Positions 22,947 to 35,666 are shown, numbered from the stretch's first letter. The stretch: DNA of 64,000 nt from Orobanche coerulescens (GCA_033398695.1 CM065815.1:13856501-13920500); one strand, 5' to 3'. The notes: a model not told the origin generated them from the letters alone. A program made the numbers and translations.

Positions 22947-25269
22947 TGTAACACCCCAAACAAGGCGGATATTACAGTGCCGTGAATCCCCGACTGGGAC
23001 CCACCAGGCAAATGAAAATGATGAATTAAATAATATAATTGTAGTACCGAACCACATTATATTACCAAGTACTCCGATGAGGAGTTTAAGTACATTACAC
23101 CAGACAAAATGTAATACTAAGATATTTTATATGGAGATAAAATACACCACCCCGAACAAATAAGCATCTCAAACGGAATTTGCAATGGAAAATACAAATG
23201 ACGAAATGATCAAATGACTGGAATAAACGGAATGACTGGGCCCCTACTAGTATCACTGGACTCGCCGCCACAACATGCTCTTCCCGTGCCTTTGCCTTGC
23301 CGTGACTGAAACAAAATCCCAACGGCCGCCATACGTAACAACAATCCTCAAGGGTTGAAAATACACAAACATGATTTAATCAAGTTATGAAATATCCTTA
23401 ATTATGAATTACGCTGAAGAGGAGTATCATAAGACGCCCGTAGTGTTCTGTGCAAGTGTACAAGACGGATGACCGGACACACCCGTCCTTGTACCTAATT
23501 AGTCTCACGGAGGTAATCGTTACCGTGTGCATACCCAATGTATCACTCCCAATACATGGCCATCACGTGCCCGACTAAAAATTCCACACATCCGCACCCG
23601 CCACGCAATATGAACCTGAAGGTCATATGAACAAGAATGACCATAATGAATATCAATGAATAATAATAATCCGACAAAGTCAAGAATGACTCACCGATAC
23701 GAAAGTGATAATGAAGTGATTGATAGTTTTCAATAAAATGATTGGAACCGCTCCTCGCTAATGAAATGATTATCCGACAATTACAAGTCTCAAAATGATT
23801 AATACAATGATGAATGAATTATGATTATGAATGATCAACAACAAAAGGAATGAATGTCCTTTAACCGAGTAAGAATCAACTTACACAACAACGATGAAGA
23901 ATGTCCGTCCACGAACAACGTCCTAATTGAGATATCGGTCGCTCGAACAACCTTAAATGATACAATTATCAACAATCCGTTCAATATACGAATCAAACAC
24001 GAATATAACGAACTCAAAACGTCGATACGACTAAACCAAGTCCATAGAGGCATTAAATCAAACACGTAGTATCCAAACTCCGATTGTTTACAATCAAACC
24101 TCGATATACCAATATCAAATCCCCCAAGAAGTGTTTCAAACCAACAAAACAACTCCAATACGATCAATAATCCGTTATGAATATCCAAAAATGTGATTAA
24201 AACATCAATTAGTCGAAAATCCCCAATTCCAACTCGATTTTCAACGTGTTCTTGAATAATTCCTCAATAATCCAATGAATCCTTATACAAACTCATAATC
24301 ATATACATATCCCTTCATATAACATGATTATAACGTCCAAAACATCATATCTCAACACAAAATCGAAGTCCAAAGTGTTGAAGAATTTACCTCTTGAAGA
24401 TCCAACCAATTCGATCCGATGAAAACGCGTAAAAACGACTATCCAAGCTTCCCAAATGATTGAAGGTGATGAAAAATATACTCTCAAATGATAATTGATG
24501 AAGAAATCTCTCCCTCAAGTATTTCTCTCTCGGTTGCAGGTGAAGAAGATGGAAAAAATGGGAGAAATGAGCTCAAAATGCTGAAAAAAAAAATTTATAG
24601 GGGTTGACTCGGCCAACAGGCTCGACCGTGCCCGCCTGACACGGTCGTGGCGCGCAGCCCGGCGAGGGACTCGACCGTGTCCCGCTTGACACGGCCGAGG
24701 CGCGAAGGGGCCTACCGACAAGGACCCATCCGCGGCGCCGACAATGACTCGACCGTGTCCCGAACACGGCCGGCCTCCGGGCGGCGCTACAGCTAATCCG
24801 AAGAGCTCGACTGCCGTGCTGCATTTACACGGTCGGGTCTCGAGGCAGACGCCCGCACTATCCGGACGAGTACGGCACGGCCGTGTCGGACGACACGGCC
24901 GAGTTCGTTCGGCGATGATCGCCAAAATCAAAATGAGCGGTTGAGCTAAAACGACCATAACTCTCTCGTCCGACTCGATTGACTCACCGTTTGAACCATT
25001 GGAAAGCTAACTCGATGCTCTATAATATTGCAAAGATTTAGAATTTTTGGAGTTACCAAAAATTAATGGTGATCTAACAAAGTCGAACTCATATGAATAA
25101 AGTTGAAACGATGAACCATAACGATACTCAACTCGAAGTTTATACGAACGGTGAACACGGTGAATGAACATGATTGATGAATGATTATAAATGAGTGAAA
25201 ATCCATTGAATGACAATCACCGAATGAAATTACTGAATGATAATGACTGAATTACAACCGGGTATTACA
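22947..25269 (-). repeat. element D 3' LTR
   Basis: TGTAACACCCC...GGGTATTACA, about 2,323 bp. TATA (minus) at 24,599-24,592. Upstream of it (24,600-24,910) is a cluster of inverted CGACCGTGTC/GACACGGCCG motifs. A hairpin GTACAAGACGG...CCGTCCTTGTAC lies near 23,457-23,493. Confidence 0.88.
24600..24910 (-). promoter_or_regulatory. GACACGG dyad cluster upstream of D TATA box
   Basis: At least six copies of GACACGG or its complement CCGTGTC, several as inverted pairs such as CACGGCCGTG near 24,886. Repeated in the other D LTR at about 32,125-32,435. The A LTR has the related motif GCCGAGACACGGC. Confidence 0.6.
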
Positions 25270-25284
25270 TACACCCCTTAAAAG

Positions 25285-25301
25285 AGTTTCGTCCCGAAAC
25301 T
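25285..25301 (-). promoter_or_regulatory. pre-PPT palindrome of element D
   Basis: AGTTTCGGGACGAAACT on the minus strand, overlapping the pol stop codon and followed by CTTTTAAGGGGTGTA before the LTR. Confidence 0.65.
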
Positions 25302-25480
25302 AAGGGTCAAACAACTCGGGATAACACTCCCGCATATTCTCCTCGGTTTCCCAAGTGGCCTCTTCGACTCCGTGTCTAGACCACTGAATCTTGACCAAAG
25401 GGATCGTCTTATTCCTCAACTGTTTGATTCGCCGCTCTAAAACTCGCACAGGACGCTCCTCATATGAATGATCGTCGGCG
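25300..25480 (-). pseudogene. pol: element D chromodomain (C-terminus of pol)
   Basis: The minus-strand frame ending at the TAG at 25,302-25,300 reads EERPVRVLERRIKQLRNK, then IPLVKIQWSRHGVEEATW, then YPELFDP. This is the chromodomain typical of plant Tekay/Del chromoviruses, thought to steer integration to particular chromatin. The segment itself is open; it is broken only by its context. Confidence 0.85.
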
Positions 25481-25589
25481 ATCTCGATCTCATCGAATCA
25501 AGTATGTGACTCGGTCCGCAACATACTTCCGCAATCGAGAGACATGAAACACATTATGAATTCGGCTCAACGCCGAGGTAAAGCCAAAC

Positions 25590-26600
25590 GATAAGCTAAC
25601 TCGCCCACTCGATCCAAAATCTCAAGCGGTCAATGAATCTCGGACTTAACTTCCCTCTTCCCGAAACGGAAGATACCACGACTTCGGGATACCTTGACCA
25701 ACACGTGGTCACCCGCCTCGAACTCTAATGGTCGACGGTTATCTCATATGATTTCGCCGACTCGAGCGGTCAACAAATGAATCCTGATCAAAGTTACCTT
25801 TTCACGCGAGGCTATAAGCATATCGGGCTCGGTTCCGATTGATTACGATAAGTCGTCCCAACACAACGGAGATCGTCAACGACGACAATACAAGGACTCG
25901 TAAGGTGCCATCTTGATCGAAGCATGCCAACTATTATTATACGTGAACTCGATCAATGGTAGTTGGGCTTCCCAATCGTCTTTCCAATCGAGGACGCATG
26001 CCCTCAACATGTCCTCTAATGTCTGAATAGTCCTCTCTGATTGTCCGTCGGACTGAGGATGAAAGGCAGTACTGAGATTAAGCTGAGTTCCCATAGCACG
26101 ATGAACTGATTTCCAAAAATGTGACACAAACCGTCCGTCACGATCGGAAACGATACTCTTAGGAGTACCGTGCAGTCTCACTATCTCTTTGATGAAAAGT
26201 TGGGCAAGTCTATAGTGAACCCACGTATCCTTGATCTCAAGGAAATGAGCTGATTTAGTTAAGCGGTCCACGATCACCCAGATCGTATTCATGCCACGAC
26301 GACTCGTCGGCAAACTCGTGATGAAATCCATAGAAATGTCTTCCCACTTCCATTCGGGAATAGGAAGAGGTTTCAAGATACCCACGGCCGCCGATGTTCA
26401 ATCTTAACTTGTTGGCGGAGTTAAGCATCTCGAAACAAATTCTGCGACTTCTCGCTTCATATTACTCCACCGGTAATTTTGTTTCAAGTCCTTGTACATC
26501 TTGCTAGACCCCGGATGCACGTAATAAGGGGTAGCATGAGCTTCTTTCAAAATCGAGTTTTTCAACTCGTCATTCGCGGCACACACAACCGATTCTTAAA
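25590..26600 (-). pseudogene. pol: element D integrase
   Basis: HHCC zinc-binding region near 26,450-26,570 ([20 protein letters not shown]), broken just after CLT. The core is at 26,385-25,876: MDFITSLP with the first catalytic Asp, [25 protein letters not shown] with the second Asp, and QSERTIQTLEDML with the Glu. The DDE triad is thus visible and intact. A frame break follows about residue 169 of the core, before the C-terminal part. Confidence 0.85.
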
Positions 26601-26815
26601 CCTCAAAAGTCCATCCTCGTGGACCACAAATCCAGAGGCTTTCCACAGAGCCACATCCTCACGGATGCGTAACAATGATGGGTCCGAACCCCGATTCTCT
26701 CGAATTGTCTCCTCTAGTGACGATGAAATCTCTAACATACAAAGCCGCCTCGAACTCGCCAAGCCAAACCTCGATCTCGGGTCTAAGGAATTCCTGCCGA
26801 AGCTCCTTCGAACTG

Positions 26816-27300
26816 TTAAACGGGCAAGCATCTGCTCTCCCGAACGGACTTACGACTCAAGGCGTCGGCGACGACGTTTGCCTTGCCCGGGTGATAGAGG
26901 ATCTCGATATCATAATCTTTGATTAATTCCAACCACCGTATCTGACTCATATTTAACTCCTTCTGAGTAAATATATACTTTAAAATCTTATGATCGTTGA
27001 ATATCTGACAGGTGACGCCATAAAGGTAATGACGCCAAATCTTCAAAGAGAACACCACTACCGCTAGCTCCAGGTCATGGGTCGGATAATTAACCTCGTA
27101 AGGTCTCAATTGCCGTGAAGCATAGGCAATAACTTTCCCGTTCTGCATGAGTACACACCCGAGACCCTGTCCGGATGCATCACTATAAACCACAAATCCT
27201 TCCGTTCCCTGCGGCAAGGAAAGTACAGGTGCTGACATTAACCGGCTCTTGAGTTCTTCAAAACTCCGCTAACACGCGTCGGACCACGTGTATTTCTTAT
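26816..27300 (-). pseudogene. pol: element D RNase H
   Basis: Begins [20 protein letters not shown], with the catalytic Asp in [10 protein letters not shown], then [41 protein letters not shown] and [17 protein letters not shown]. This is the gypsy-type RNase H plus tether. FTDHKSL has become FNDHKIL, a change at the usual Asp-containing motif neighbourhood. Confidence 0.85.
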
Positions 27301-28239
27301 CCTTCCGCAATAAGTTCGTCAAGGGTTGAGCGATTTTAGAAAATCCTTCCACAAATCGCCGATAATAACCCGCTAATCCGAGGAAACTTCGGATTTCCTT
27401 AACGCTTTTCGGAGGTAGCCAATCTCGAATAGCCTCCGTCTTCTGAGGATCGACACGAACTCCGTCTGATGAAATTACGTGTCCGAGAAACGTCACTTCG
27501 GACATCCAGAACTCACATTTGGAGAACTTCCCATAAAGTTGTTCTCGTCTCAACACGTCGAGCACTCGATGAAGGTGAGACTCGTGTTCCTCCCGGTCAC
27601 GAGAATAAATCAAAATGTCATCGATGAAGACAACAACAAACCGATCCAAAAAGTCGATGAAAACCCGATTCATTAACTCCATGAATACCGCAGGTGCATT
27701 AGTCAATCCGAACGGCATAACCACAAACTCATAATGACCATAGCGTGTTCGAAACGCTGTCCTCGCGATGTCCGACTCTCGGATCCGCAGAATCGATGAT
27801 ATCCAGACCTTAAGTCGATCTTGGAAAATATCAAGCTCCCTGCAGGTTGATCTAAGAGATCATCAATACGAGGTAAGGGATACTTATTCTTGATTGTCAC
27901 CCTGTTCAACTCCCGATAATCAATACATAAGCGAAATGAACCATCCTTCTTCTTGACAAACAATACTGGTGCTCCCCACGGGGACGCACTCGGTCGGATG
28001 TAACCTTTCTCGAACAACTCCTCAAGTTGGTTCTTTAACTCCTGCATTTCGGGGGCCATCCAGACGGTGCCTTCGATATCGGGACGTACAGTGCTCCAAC
28101 TCAATCGTGAATTCCACATCCTCTCGTGGAGGCAAACCAGTAACTCGTCTGAAAACATCGGCATATTCCTCACCACCGGAATATCCGTCAACATTATTGA
28201 TGACTTCTGTTTTGGCCATATAGCACCAATAACCGACAC
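27269..28239 (-). pseudogene. pol: element D reverse transcriptase, frameshifted
   Basis: Two overlapping frames: 28,239-27,703 with [20 protein letters not shown] and [11 protein letters not shown], and 27,724-27,269 with [31 protein letters not shown] (catalytic DD at about 27,622-27,617), [16 protein letters not shown] and [12 protein letters not shown]. The break near 27,790 is where CATCGATT stands in place of the expected CATCAGATT codons (GYHQI), i.e. an apparently missing A in CAG. Confidence 0.88.
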
Positions 28240-28269
28240 ATCCTCGATTGAGTAATCTTACCGCTTTCA

Positions 28270-28600
28270 TCAAATTAATGACCTTACGAGCAATGTAGGA
28301 TTACCTCCCTGAAACACACATTCAACCCCATCGTGCGAAATGATAGTGACCATACGCTTACGGACACTAATGATGGCATCATGACGATCCATCCAATCAA
28401 TACCCAAGATGACGCTGTCTCTCGGCAAATCTACCACGATTAGGTCCACGCCATACACGACCATGAAACCGAATCGGACATTCAATCTCACGATTGCCGA
28501 TAATTCGTCTACCATCGTAGGCCAATGACATAAGGCTCACAACTAGTAGCACTACCCGCACGTAGTCTACTCAAACATGACTCGGAAATGAATGAATGCG
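28270..28600 (-). pseudogene. pol: element D protease (C-terminal part)
   Basis: The frame 28,515-28,270 contains VDLPRDSVILGIDWMDRHDA, the conserved ILGxDWL segment of gypsy aspartic proteases. The active-site DSG/DTG region upstream is not readable in one frame. Confidence 0.7.
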
Positions 28601-28869
28601 ATGCACCAAAGATCAAAAAGGGTACACACGAGGTTGAGATAGAATATCGAGTATACCCGAGATCATTCGGCCTCGGGATCATCGGTCTTCTTCATCTCAT
28701 AAATCCGGGCTTGCTAGTCCTGCACCGACGCTCCTGTCGATGGCTAAAAGCTCCACCTTTAGTCGCTCCCGCTGCTTTAAACGACGCCGATTGAGTGGTC
28801 TCGATTCAACGGCAGATCGCTAGGTGCCCGAGATGACGTCCGAGTAGGTTTGGAGTCCCTACGGCAAAA

Positions 28870-29977
28870 CGGGCCTTATGTCCCACAATTCCACAGATTA
28901 TGACACGTGATGCATCGTCTCGGACACTTGGTGCCGACATGACCAAGATCCCCACAGCTTGTAATGTGTGATGGCCGAATCGGCCGCTCGTGGATCGAGA
29001 TTCCGGGTTTAGACGACACCGAGGTCGCTCAAAAGCAGAGCCCGCACGGGGTTTCTTGAAGGTTGTCGACCACCTTCGATCGATTACGATTCTTCGATTT
29101 CTTGCTAGCGACGAAGGTTGCCGCTTAGCAATTTCCTTAGCAGAAGCTCGTAGGTGAGAGCTTTCTCAATGAATTCGCCAACGTGGTGCAATTATGATTA
29201 AGTAATCAAGTCTCATACGGGGTTTCAGCCTCTTGTCAAATACTTGATCTTATCCGCCTCCGAATGAATGATGGATGAGGCGAAAGGAAGAAGTTCTGAA
29301 ATTTCTCGGCAATGGCGAGAACATCCTCGTCTGCCGAGGGTCGGGGTGAGCAATTCCGACAGCTTGGCCTCTCTGAGTGGGGCCGGATAATACCTCTCCA
29401 TCATGAGAGTCTTGAACGGATCCCAAGTACCAGATCCTTCGGGGGGCTTCAACGAGAACCACCAAGAATGTGCGCTCTTACCTAGGTAGTAAGCCGCAAC
29501 AGAAACTTTGTGTCCTTCGGGACACTCTACCATAGCAAACAACTTCTCGAAATGCTCGAGCCAATGAATGATATCTGCCGGCTCAGACGAGCCCTCAAAA
29601 GTAGGTGGCCTCTGGCGAGAGATATCGCCGATGATATTACTCACATTCCTCTCTTGCCTCTGAGGTGGCGGCGGAGGAGCCTGCTGATTTTGATTGACGG
29701 AGTTATGCATTGTCTCCATCAACTGAGCCATCTGGGTCATTTGGGCCATCATGCCCTGCATAAAAGCGAGTGGGTCAACCCGGACACCCTCTGACTGAGC
29801 CGTGTCCCGGGTACGACTCCCTGATAGTGAATGATCGCGTCCAGGTGAATGAGTGGCAGCGTCGCTGCTCGATGAATTAGCATTATTCCTCGCGTTTGCA
29901 CGTGTATTCACATGAGCTCTCGGGATTCGGCCCGCTCCACGGCCTCGTCCTCCACGTCCTCTTCTTGCCCTCTCCAT
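28870..29977 (-). pseudogene. gag: element D gag, frameshifted near the end
   Basis: Starts at the ATG at 29,977 (MERARRGRGGRGRG, Arg/Gly-rich). A Gln/Pro stretch is followed by the gag core: RQRPPTFEGSSEPADIIHWL, VSVAAYYLGKSAHSWWFSL, LMMERYYP. The frame breaks after about residue 220. A CCHC knuckle (CGIVGHKARF with flanking Cys) can be made out at about 28,870-28,960 in another frame. Confidence 0.85.
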
Positions 29978-30453
29978 ACTGAAGTAGGAAAGTCACATGG
30001 TGATTATATTCACCGCATGAAATATACGTTATGATTATGACATGAGATTATGAAAATGAGCATACGCGCTCTAACACGGTGATTACATGAATGATTAACT
30101 GAGGTGACATGATTATCTGATGAAATTATTGAAATGATTATCTTGAATGAGTTAACAAGATTAATGATTCGATCTTCCTGATCAACAATCGAACAATGAA
30201 ATTAATTGGTGATTAATGAGTTAACTCGACCGGCCCCGTCAAAATGACAATGATGATTGAGGATTGTTAAGCGATGAATTATGAATGAATGACTATTGCC
30301 GTAAATTATACCATGGCATTAGAAATCTTACGCTTCTTGATCCGATTGGCTCGGCATTTGCACAGTCACACGTGACGCGAAAGTCCAATGATACTAGTCC
30401 GATGACGATAATTTCAAATGAGACATGACTTGGAGGGTAGTATTCAAAACCAC

Positions 30454-30466
30454 GCTCGATACCAAC
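30454..30466 (-). promoter_or_regulatory. element D primer binding site
   Basis: GTTGGTATCGAGC on the minus strand next to the 5' LTR; it lacks one G compared with TGGTATCGGAGC. Confidence 0.7.
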
Positions 30467-30467
30467 T

Positions 30468-32791
30468 CGTAACACCCCAAACAAGGCGGATATTACGGTC
30501 TGTGAATCCCCGACCGGGACCCACCAGCAAATGAAAATGATGAATTAAATAATATAATTGTAGTACCGAACCACATTATATTACCAAGTACTCCGATGAG
30601 GAGTTTAAGTACATTACACCAGACAAAAAGAATACTAGTATATTTTATATGGAGATAAAATACACCACCGAACAAATAAGCATCTCAAACGGAATTTGCA
30701 AATGAAAATACAAATGACGGAAATGATCAAATGACTGGAATAAACGGAATGACTGGGGCCCCTACTAGTATCATCGGGACTCGCCGTCAACATGCTCTTC
30801 CCGTGCCTTTGCCTTGCCGTGACTGAAAACAAAATCCCCAACGGGCCGCCATACGTAACAACAATCCTCAAGGGTTGAAAATACACAAACATGATTTAAT
30901 CAAGTTATGAAATATCCTTAATTATGAATTACGCCAAGAGGAGTATCATAGTACGCCCGTAGTGTTCTCGTGCAAGTGTACAAGACGGATGACCGGACAC
31001 ACCCGTCCTTGTACCTAATTAGTCTCACGGAGGTAATCGTTACCGTGTGCACACCCAATGTATCACTCCCAATACATGGCCATCACGTGCCCGACTAAAA
31101 ATTCCACACATCCGCACCCGCCACGCAATATGAACCCGGAAGGTCATATGAACAAGAATGACCATAATGAATATCAATGAATAATAATAATCCGACAAAG
31201 TCAAGAATGACTCACCGATACGAAAGTGATAATGAAGTGATTGATAGTTTTCAATGAAATGATTGGAACCGCCGTTCGCTAATGAAATGATTATCCGACA
31301 ATTACAAGTCTCAAAATGATTAATACAATGATGAATGAATTATGATTATGAATGATAAACAACAAAAGGAATGAATGTCCTTATAACCGAGTAAGAATCA
31401 ACTTACACAACAACGATGAAGAAAGTCCGTCCACGAACAACGACCTAATTGAGATATCGGTCTCTCGAACAACCAAAAATAATACAATTACCAACAAACC
31501 GATCAATATACGAATCAAACACGAATATAACGAACTCAAAACGTCGATACGACTAAACCAAGTCCATAGAGGCATTAAATCAAACACGTAGTATCCAAAC
31601 TCCGATTGTTTACAATCAAACCTCGATATACCAATATCAAATCCCCCAAGAAGTGTTTCAAACCAACAAAACAACTCCAATACGATCAATAATCCGTTAT
31701 GAATATCCAAAATGTGATTAAAACATCAATTAGTCGAAAATCCCCAATTCCAACTCGATTTTCAACGTGTTCTTGAATAATTCCTCAATAATCCAATGAA
31801 TCCTTATACAAACTCATAATCATATACATATCCCTTCATATAACATGATTATAACGTCCAAAACATCATATCTCAACACAAAATCGAAGTCCAAAGTGTT
31901 GAAGAATTTACCTCTTGAAGATCCAACCAATTCGATCCGATGAAAACGCGTAAAAACGACTATCCAAGCTTCCCAAATGATTGAAGGTGATGAAAAATAT
32001 ACTCTCAAATGATAATTGATGAAGAAATCTCTCCCTCAAGTATTTCTCTCTCGGTTGCGGGTGAAGAAGATGGAAAAAATGGGAGAAATGAGCTCAAAAT
32101 GCTGAAAAAAGAATTTATAGGGGTTGACGGCCAACAGCTCGACCGTGCCCGCCCGACACGGTCGTGGCGCGCAGCCGGCCGGGCGAGGACTCGACCGTGT
32201 CCCGCTTGACACGGCCGAGGCGCGAAGGCCTACCGACAGTGACCCGCCCGCGGCGCCGACAATGACTCGACCGTGTCCCGAACACGGCCGGGCCTCGGGC
32301 GGCGCTACAGCTAATCCGAAGAGCTCGACTGCCGCGCTGCACGACACGGCCGGGTCCCGAGGCAGACGCTCCGGCACTATCCGGACGAGTACGGCACGGC
32401 CGTGTCGGACGACACGGCCGAGTTCGTTCGGCGATGATCGGCCAAAATCAAAATGAGCGGTTGAGCTAAAACGACCATAACTCTCTCGTCCGGACTCCGA
32501 TTGACTCACCGTTTGAACCATTGGAAAGCTAACTCGATGCTCTATAATATTGCAAAGATTTAGAATTTTTGGAGTTACCAAAAATTAATGGTGATCTAAC
32601 AAAGTCGAACTCATATGAATAAAGTTGAAACGATGAACCATAACGATACTCAACTCGAAGTTTATACGAACGGTGAACACGGTGAATGAACATGATTGAT
32701 GAATGATTATAAATGAGTGAAAATCCATTGAATGACAATCACCGAATGAAATTACTGAATGATAATGACTGAATTACAACCGGGTATTACA
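30468..32791 (-). repeat. element D 5' LTR
   Basis: About 2,324 bp, matching 22,947-25,269. The terminal TG is CG here. TATA (minus) at 32,119-32,112; GACACGG cluster at about 32,125-32,435. Confidence 0.88.
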
Positions 32792-32796
32792 TCGAA
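32792..32796. repeat. target site duplication of D, right (TCGAA)
   Basis: Second copy of the D duplication. Confidence 0.88.
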
Positions 32797-33389
32797 TTCG
32801 CCTCTTTTTGGCCGCAACAGTGAGTCCTCTATTTATAGGGGACAAGGTAGTTGGGATCCCTCAGGCGATCGCGGGCGATCGTCGTTTTCTATATTAAAAT
32901 ATACGGCCGATCGTCCCGTCACGTGGGCCTGTTCCCTTGAGGTCCGAGGTTGCAGTTGGAGGCCAGCTGGGTGAACCAATGGGAAGCCAGCACGCGTTGC
33001 GAATCGCTGTCTGAGGAGGGCCCACTTCGTACCTTTCGGCGGCCTTGTCGGTAGGTGTGGTAGGTGACAGGTTGGGGTCAATGATCCTATTTGTCGGTAT
33101 TCTTTGAAGATCCGCGGGTGGGCCATCGTCCAAGATTCGGTCTTCGACGACTTTGACGGATGCTGGATCCCCACGTGGCATGAGACGATCGCCTCTGGTC
33201 CGTTCTTCAAAGACGATCGCCATTTACCAAAAGACGATCGTTGGTTACCAAAAGACGATCGCTGGTTACCAAAAGACGATCGCTGCATTATGCCGAACTC
33301 TAGGCGTTCGTCCGGAGTTTGTCTTCTATGGTTGACTTTTCTGGGAGGTCGCCGATCGCCTATTATGGCGACCAAATCGCCGCACAACA
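32797..33389 (-). repeat. element E 3' LTR, right part
   Basis: Continues after D and ends CGCACAACA. Minus-strand TATA (TATAAATAG) at 32,837-32,829. U3 holds a tandem repeat of about 21 bp (GACGATCGCTGGTTACCAAA type, about 33,211-33,285) with GATCG dyads. Confidence 0.75.
33211..33285. repeat. 21-bp tandem repeat in E U3
   Basis: Three to four units of AAAAGACGATCGCTGGTTAC, each with a CGATCG palindrome. Confidence 0.7.
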
Positions 33390-33403
33390 ATTGCCCCCCA
33401 GTT
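33390..33403 (-). promoter_or_regulatory. element E polypurine tract
   Basis: ATTGCCCCCCAGTT on the plus strand, equal to the B PPT at 2,324. It fixes E as minus-oriented. Confidence 0.65.
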
Positions 33404-33616
33404 CGCCTCGATGTTGAAAACACGGGGTGAGGTGGCACTGTTGGCGATCGCCGATGTTTTAAACGACCAGCCGACCTGAATTCAAATATGGACGACCTTC
33501 TTTCGCGTCGGGAGCAGCGGGAAAAGAAGGCGGGCCTTCCAAAAGTGGCTGGGACACGCGTCGTGCCGCCGTTGGGGGAATCCGACGGTTTGTCGACTGT
33601 TACCGGGCATGCCCTC

Positions 33617-33735
33617 GAAAAGACGCGTACGCGGGATTCGAGGGCCGCATTTAATGCGTCCCCACGTGACGGTTGTGATTCAGCCCCCGAGGTTTCTCCT
33701 ATTTGCACCTAGGCCCTCGTCCCCCTCTATAAAAA
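33617..33735 (+). promoter_or_regulatory. promoter of the antisense gene in E
   Basis: TATAAAAA at 33,728-33,735, G-box CACGTG at 33,663-33,668, and GAAAAGACGCGT at 33,617-33,628. The minus-strand paralogue has GAAAAGACGCGT at nearly the same distance from its TATA box, so the two promoters are related. Confidence 0.6.
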
Positions 33736-35661
33736 GGGGAGGGTTTCCTCTCCTTCACTTTTTACGCGCCCTTGATATCCATAGCCGAAATTCTGCAGAA
33801 ATTTCTGGAGCTTTTGTGTGTCGATCTTCTTCTTTTTTCTCGGTAAGAAAAAATTAACCTCCTTCTCCTCTTTATTTTCTAATATGTCGGGAGGACCAAA
33901 AACCTTCGAGACCGGAAGTTCTTCCGCCGCCACAAGGTTCGAACGGGAGGAGGTTCCCGTTAGAGTGGATATGGAGACGGCCGCTGAAGCTATTCGAGCG
34001 GGTATTGCACCCGAAGAACTCGAAAAACTTTTCAACGAGGCCGAGGTGGCGAGGATGGAGGCGACGGCGGAGCAGGGGGGCTCGCCGGTGGATGAGGACG
34101 ATTTGGTGCGGGAGGCCTGGGAAAGAGAGAGCAGATTCGGCCCCGCCTACGTGGCTTTTGCCCAGATGATGGAAACGATTGCTGGACCCTGTCCGGAATT
34201 CGATTTCGAGGCCTATACCGCCGCTCACCCCTACGAACATGTGAATCCGACGGTTTTTCAGGCCGCCGTCCCGTCTCCGTGGACTCTCGGACAGATCCGG
34301 AGTGCGGCGACCAAGAAAGACCTGAGCCGCTGGAGGGCCAAATATCACATCCCCTCTGACGTCTCCCTTCACGTGCCTTTGGAGAATGAGCGCGCCGACC
34401 AACCGCCTAAGGATATGGTCGCCGTCAACGAGATGATTATGGAGGCGGGTCTTCGATTCCCGTTGCCATTCGCCGTCTCCTATTTGCTGATCGCCTGGAA
34501 TTTGGCGCCTCTTCAACTGACGCCGAACGCTTGGTTGCAGATCATCTGCACGTTGACCTTGTTTGGCGGTCACCGGTTATTCCGTCACCTTACTGCGCTG
34601 GAGATGAATTATTTGTTTAAATTGGTTGCGCAGAAAGGGTCGATCGGCGGTCATCATATCCAGGGCCGACTCGGGAGAATGGTCCTCGGCGTGCCAAATA
34701 AAACCAAGGGCGACCTGGCTAAATGGTGTTGGGTCGGCGGGGCATGGCGATCGGCGTCGAGTGACATGCCGAATGAGGAGTTGGAGATTCCCACCATTTT
34801 CCGGGAGAGGAATCCGAGTAAGGATTTAAGCTCTCCCCTTGATTGAGCTTATCTTGGACTGATCTAATTTTGTTTTCTTTTTGCAGGACCTCTCGTTCCA
34901 GCGATCGGCGATCTTCCATTCGATTTCTTGATCGTTTGGGAGCGGATCCGTGCTTTGCCGAACTCCTTTATTGACGTTCGATCGCTTGGTACCGAAGCTC
35001 ATCGGTTGGGGGCTCGTTTGTTTTGCTACCCCCGTCACTTGAAATTTCAAGGTATGAGTTTAATTGGTGCTTCCTTTCTTTGACGATCGTCTCCAAGAGG
35101 TCATTTTGTTTTGTCTAACTTGTTTGTATCTTTTCGTTGACAGGGGCTTATTTTCCCTGAATTGCCGAACCTCCGCCAGAGATAGCTATGTCGGACCTGG
35201 GAGTTCTTGGTCGCCTTAGGTTGGGCAAGCAGACTGGTCGCGTTCCTGCGACGACGTCTCACCCTGCCCTGGTGACGAGACCCGCTGAGGCGCCAGTCGC
35301 CAAGCCGGTGGTCGAGGGAGAGGAACAGCTCAAACGCCGCAAGAGGCGGAGGTCGGAGTCCCCGACGATCTCTGAGGCGGATGTATCGATTCTTGAGCCT
35401 CCGGTCGCTGCGGCTCCTATCTCCGCCATCCCGATGACGGAGTGATCTGTCCCCAAGCCCACGGTCTCCGGCCCCGGTCATCTGGCAGCTCGGCGAAGAA
35501 GATGGCGATCGCCGATGCGGAAACATCCCGGGGCAAGCCTTTTTTCGGACGCGATCCCGAGCTGGTAAATAGGTAAGAGTGGGTCAAAAATTTTCTGAGT
35601 TAGGCATTCTGAGCATGGTATGGGCTAACTCCTTGGTTTCCTTGGTTTGCGCTGCAGGGTT

Positions 35662-35666
35662 CGTCT
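35662..35666. repeat. target site duplication of F, left (CGTCT)
   Basis: CGTCT before the F LTR and again at 44,572-44,576. Confidence 0.88.

Larger units (their letters stand above)
22947..32791 (-). mobile_element. element D: Tekay-like chromovirus (Ty3/gypsy), complete but mutated
   Basis: About 9.85 kb on the minus strand with 2.32-kb LTRs and a perfect TSD. The gene order on the minus strand is gag, protease, RT, RNase H, integrase, chromodomain, which is the gypsy order with a C-terminal chromodomain. The two LTRs are very similar, so the insertion looks recent. The polyprotein is interrupted by several frameshifts, some at sites where a CAG seems to be missing. Confidence 0.9.

Noticed and set aside
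33818..33883. Upstream ATG for the antisense gene
   Set aside because: It adds a low-complexity Phe/Lys/Ser stretch; the ATG at 33,884 starts the conserved part. The upstream start is possible but less likely.
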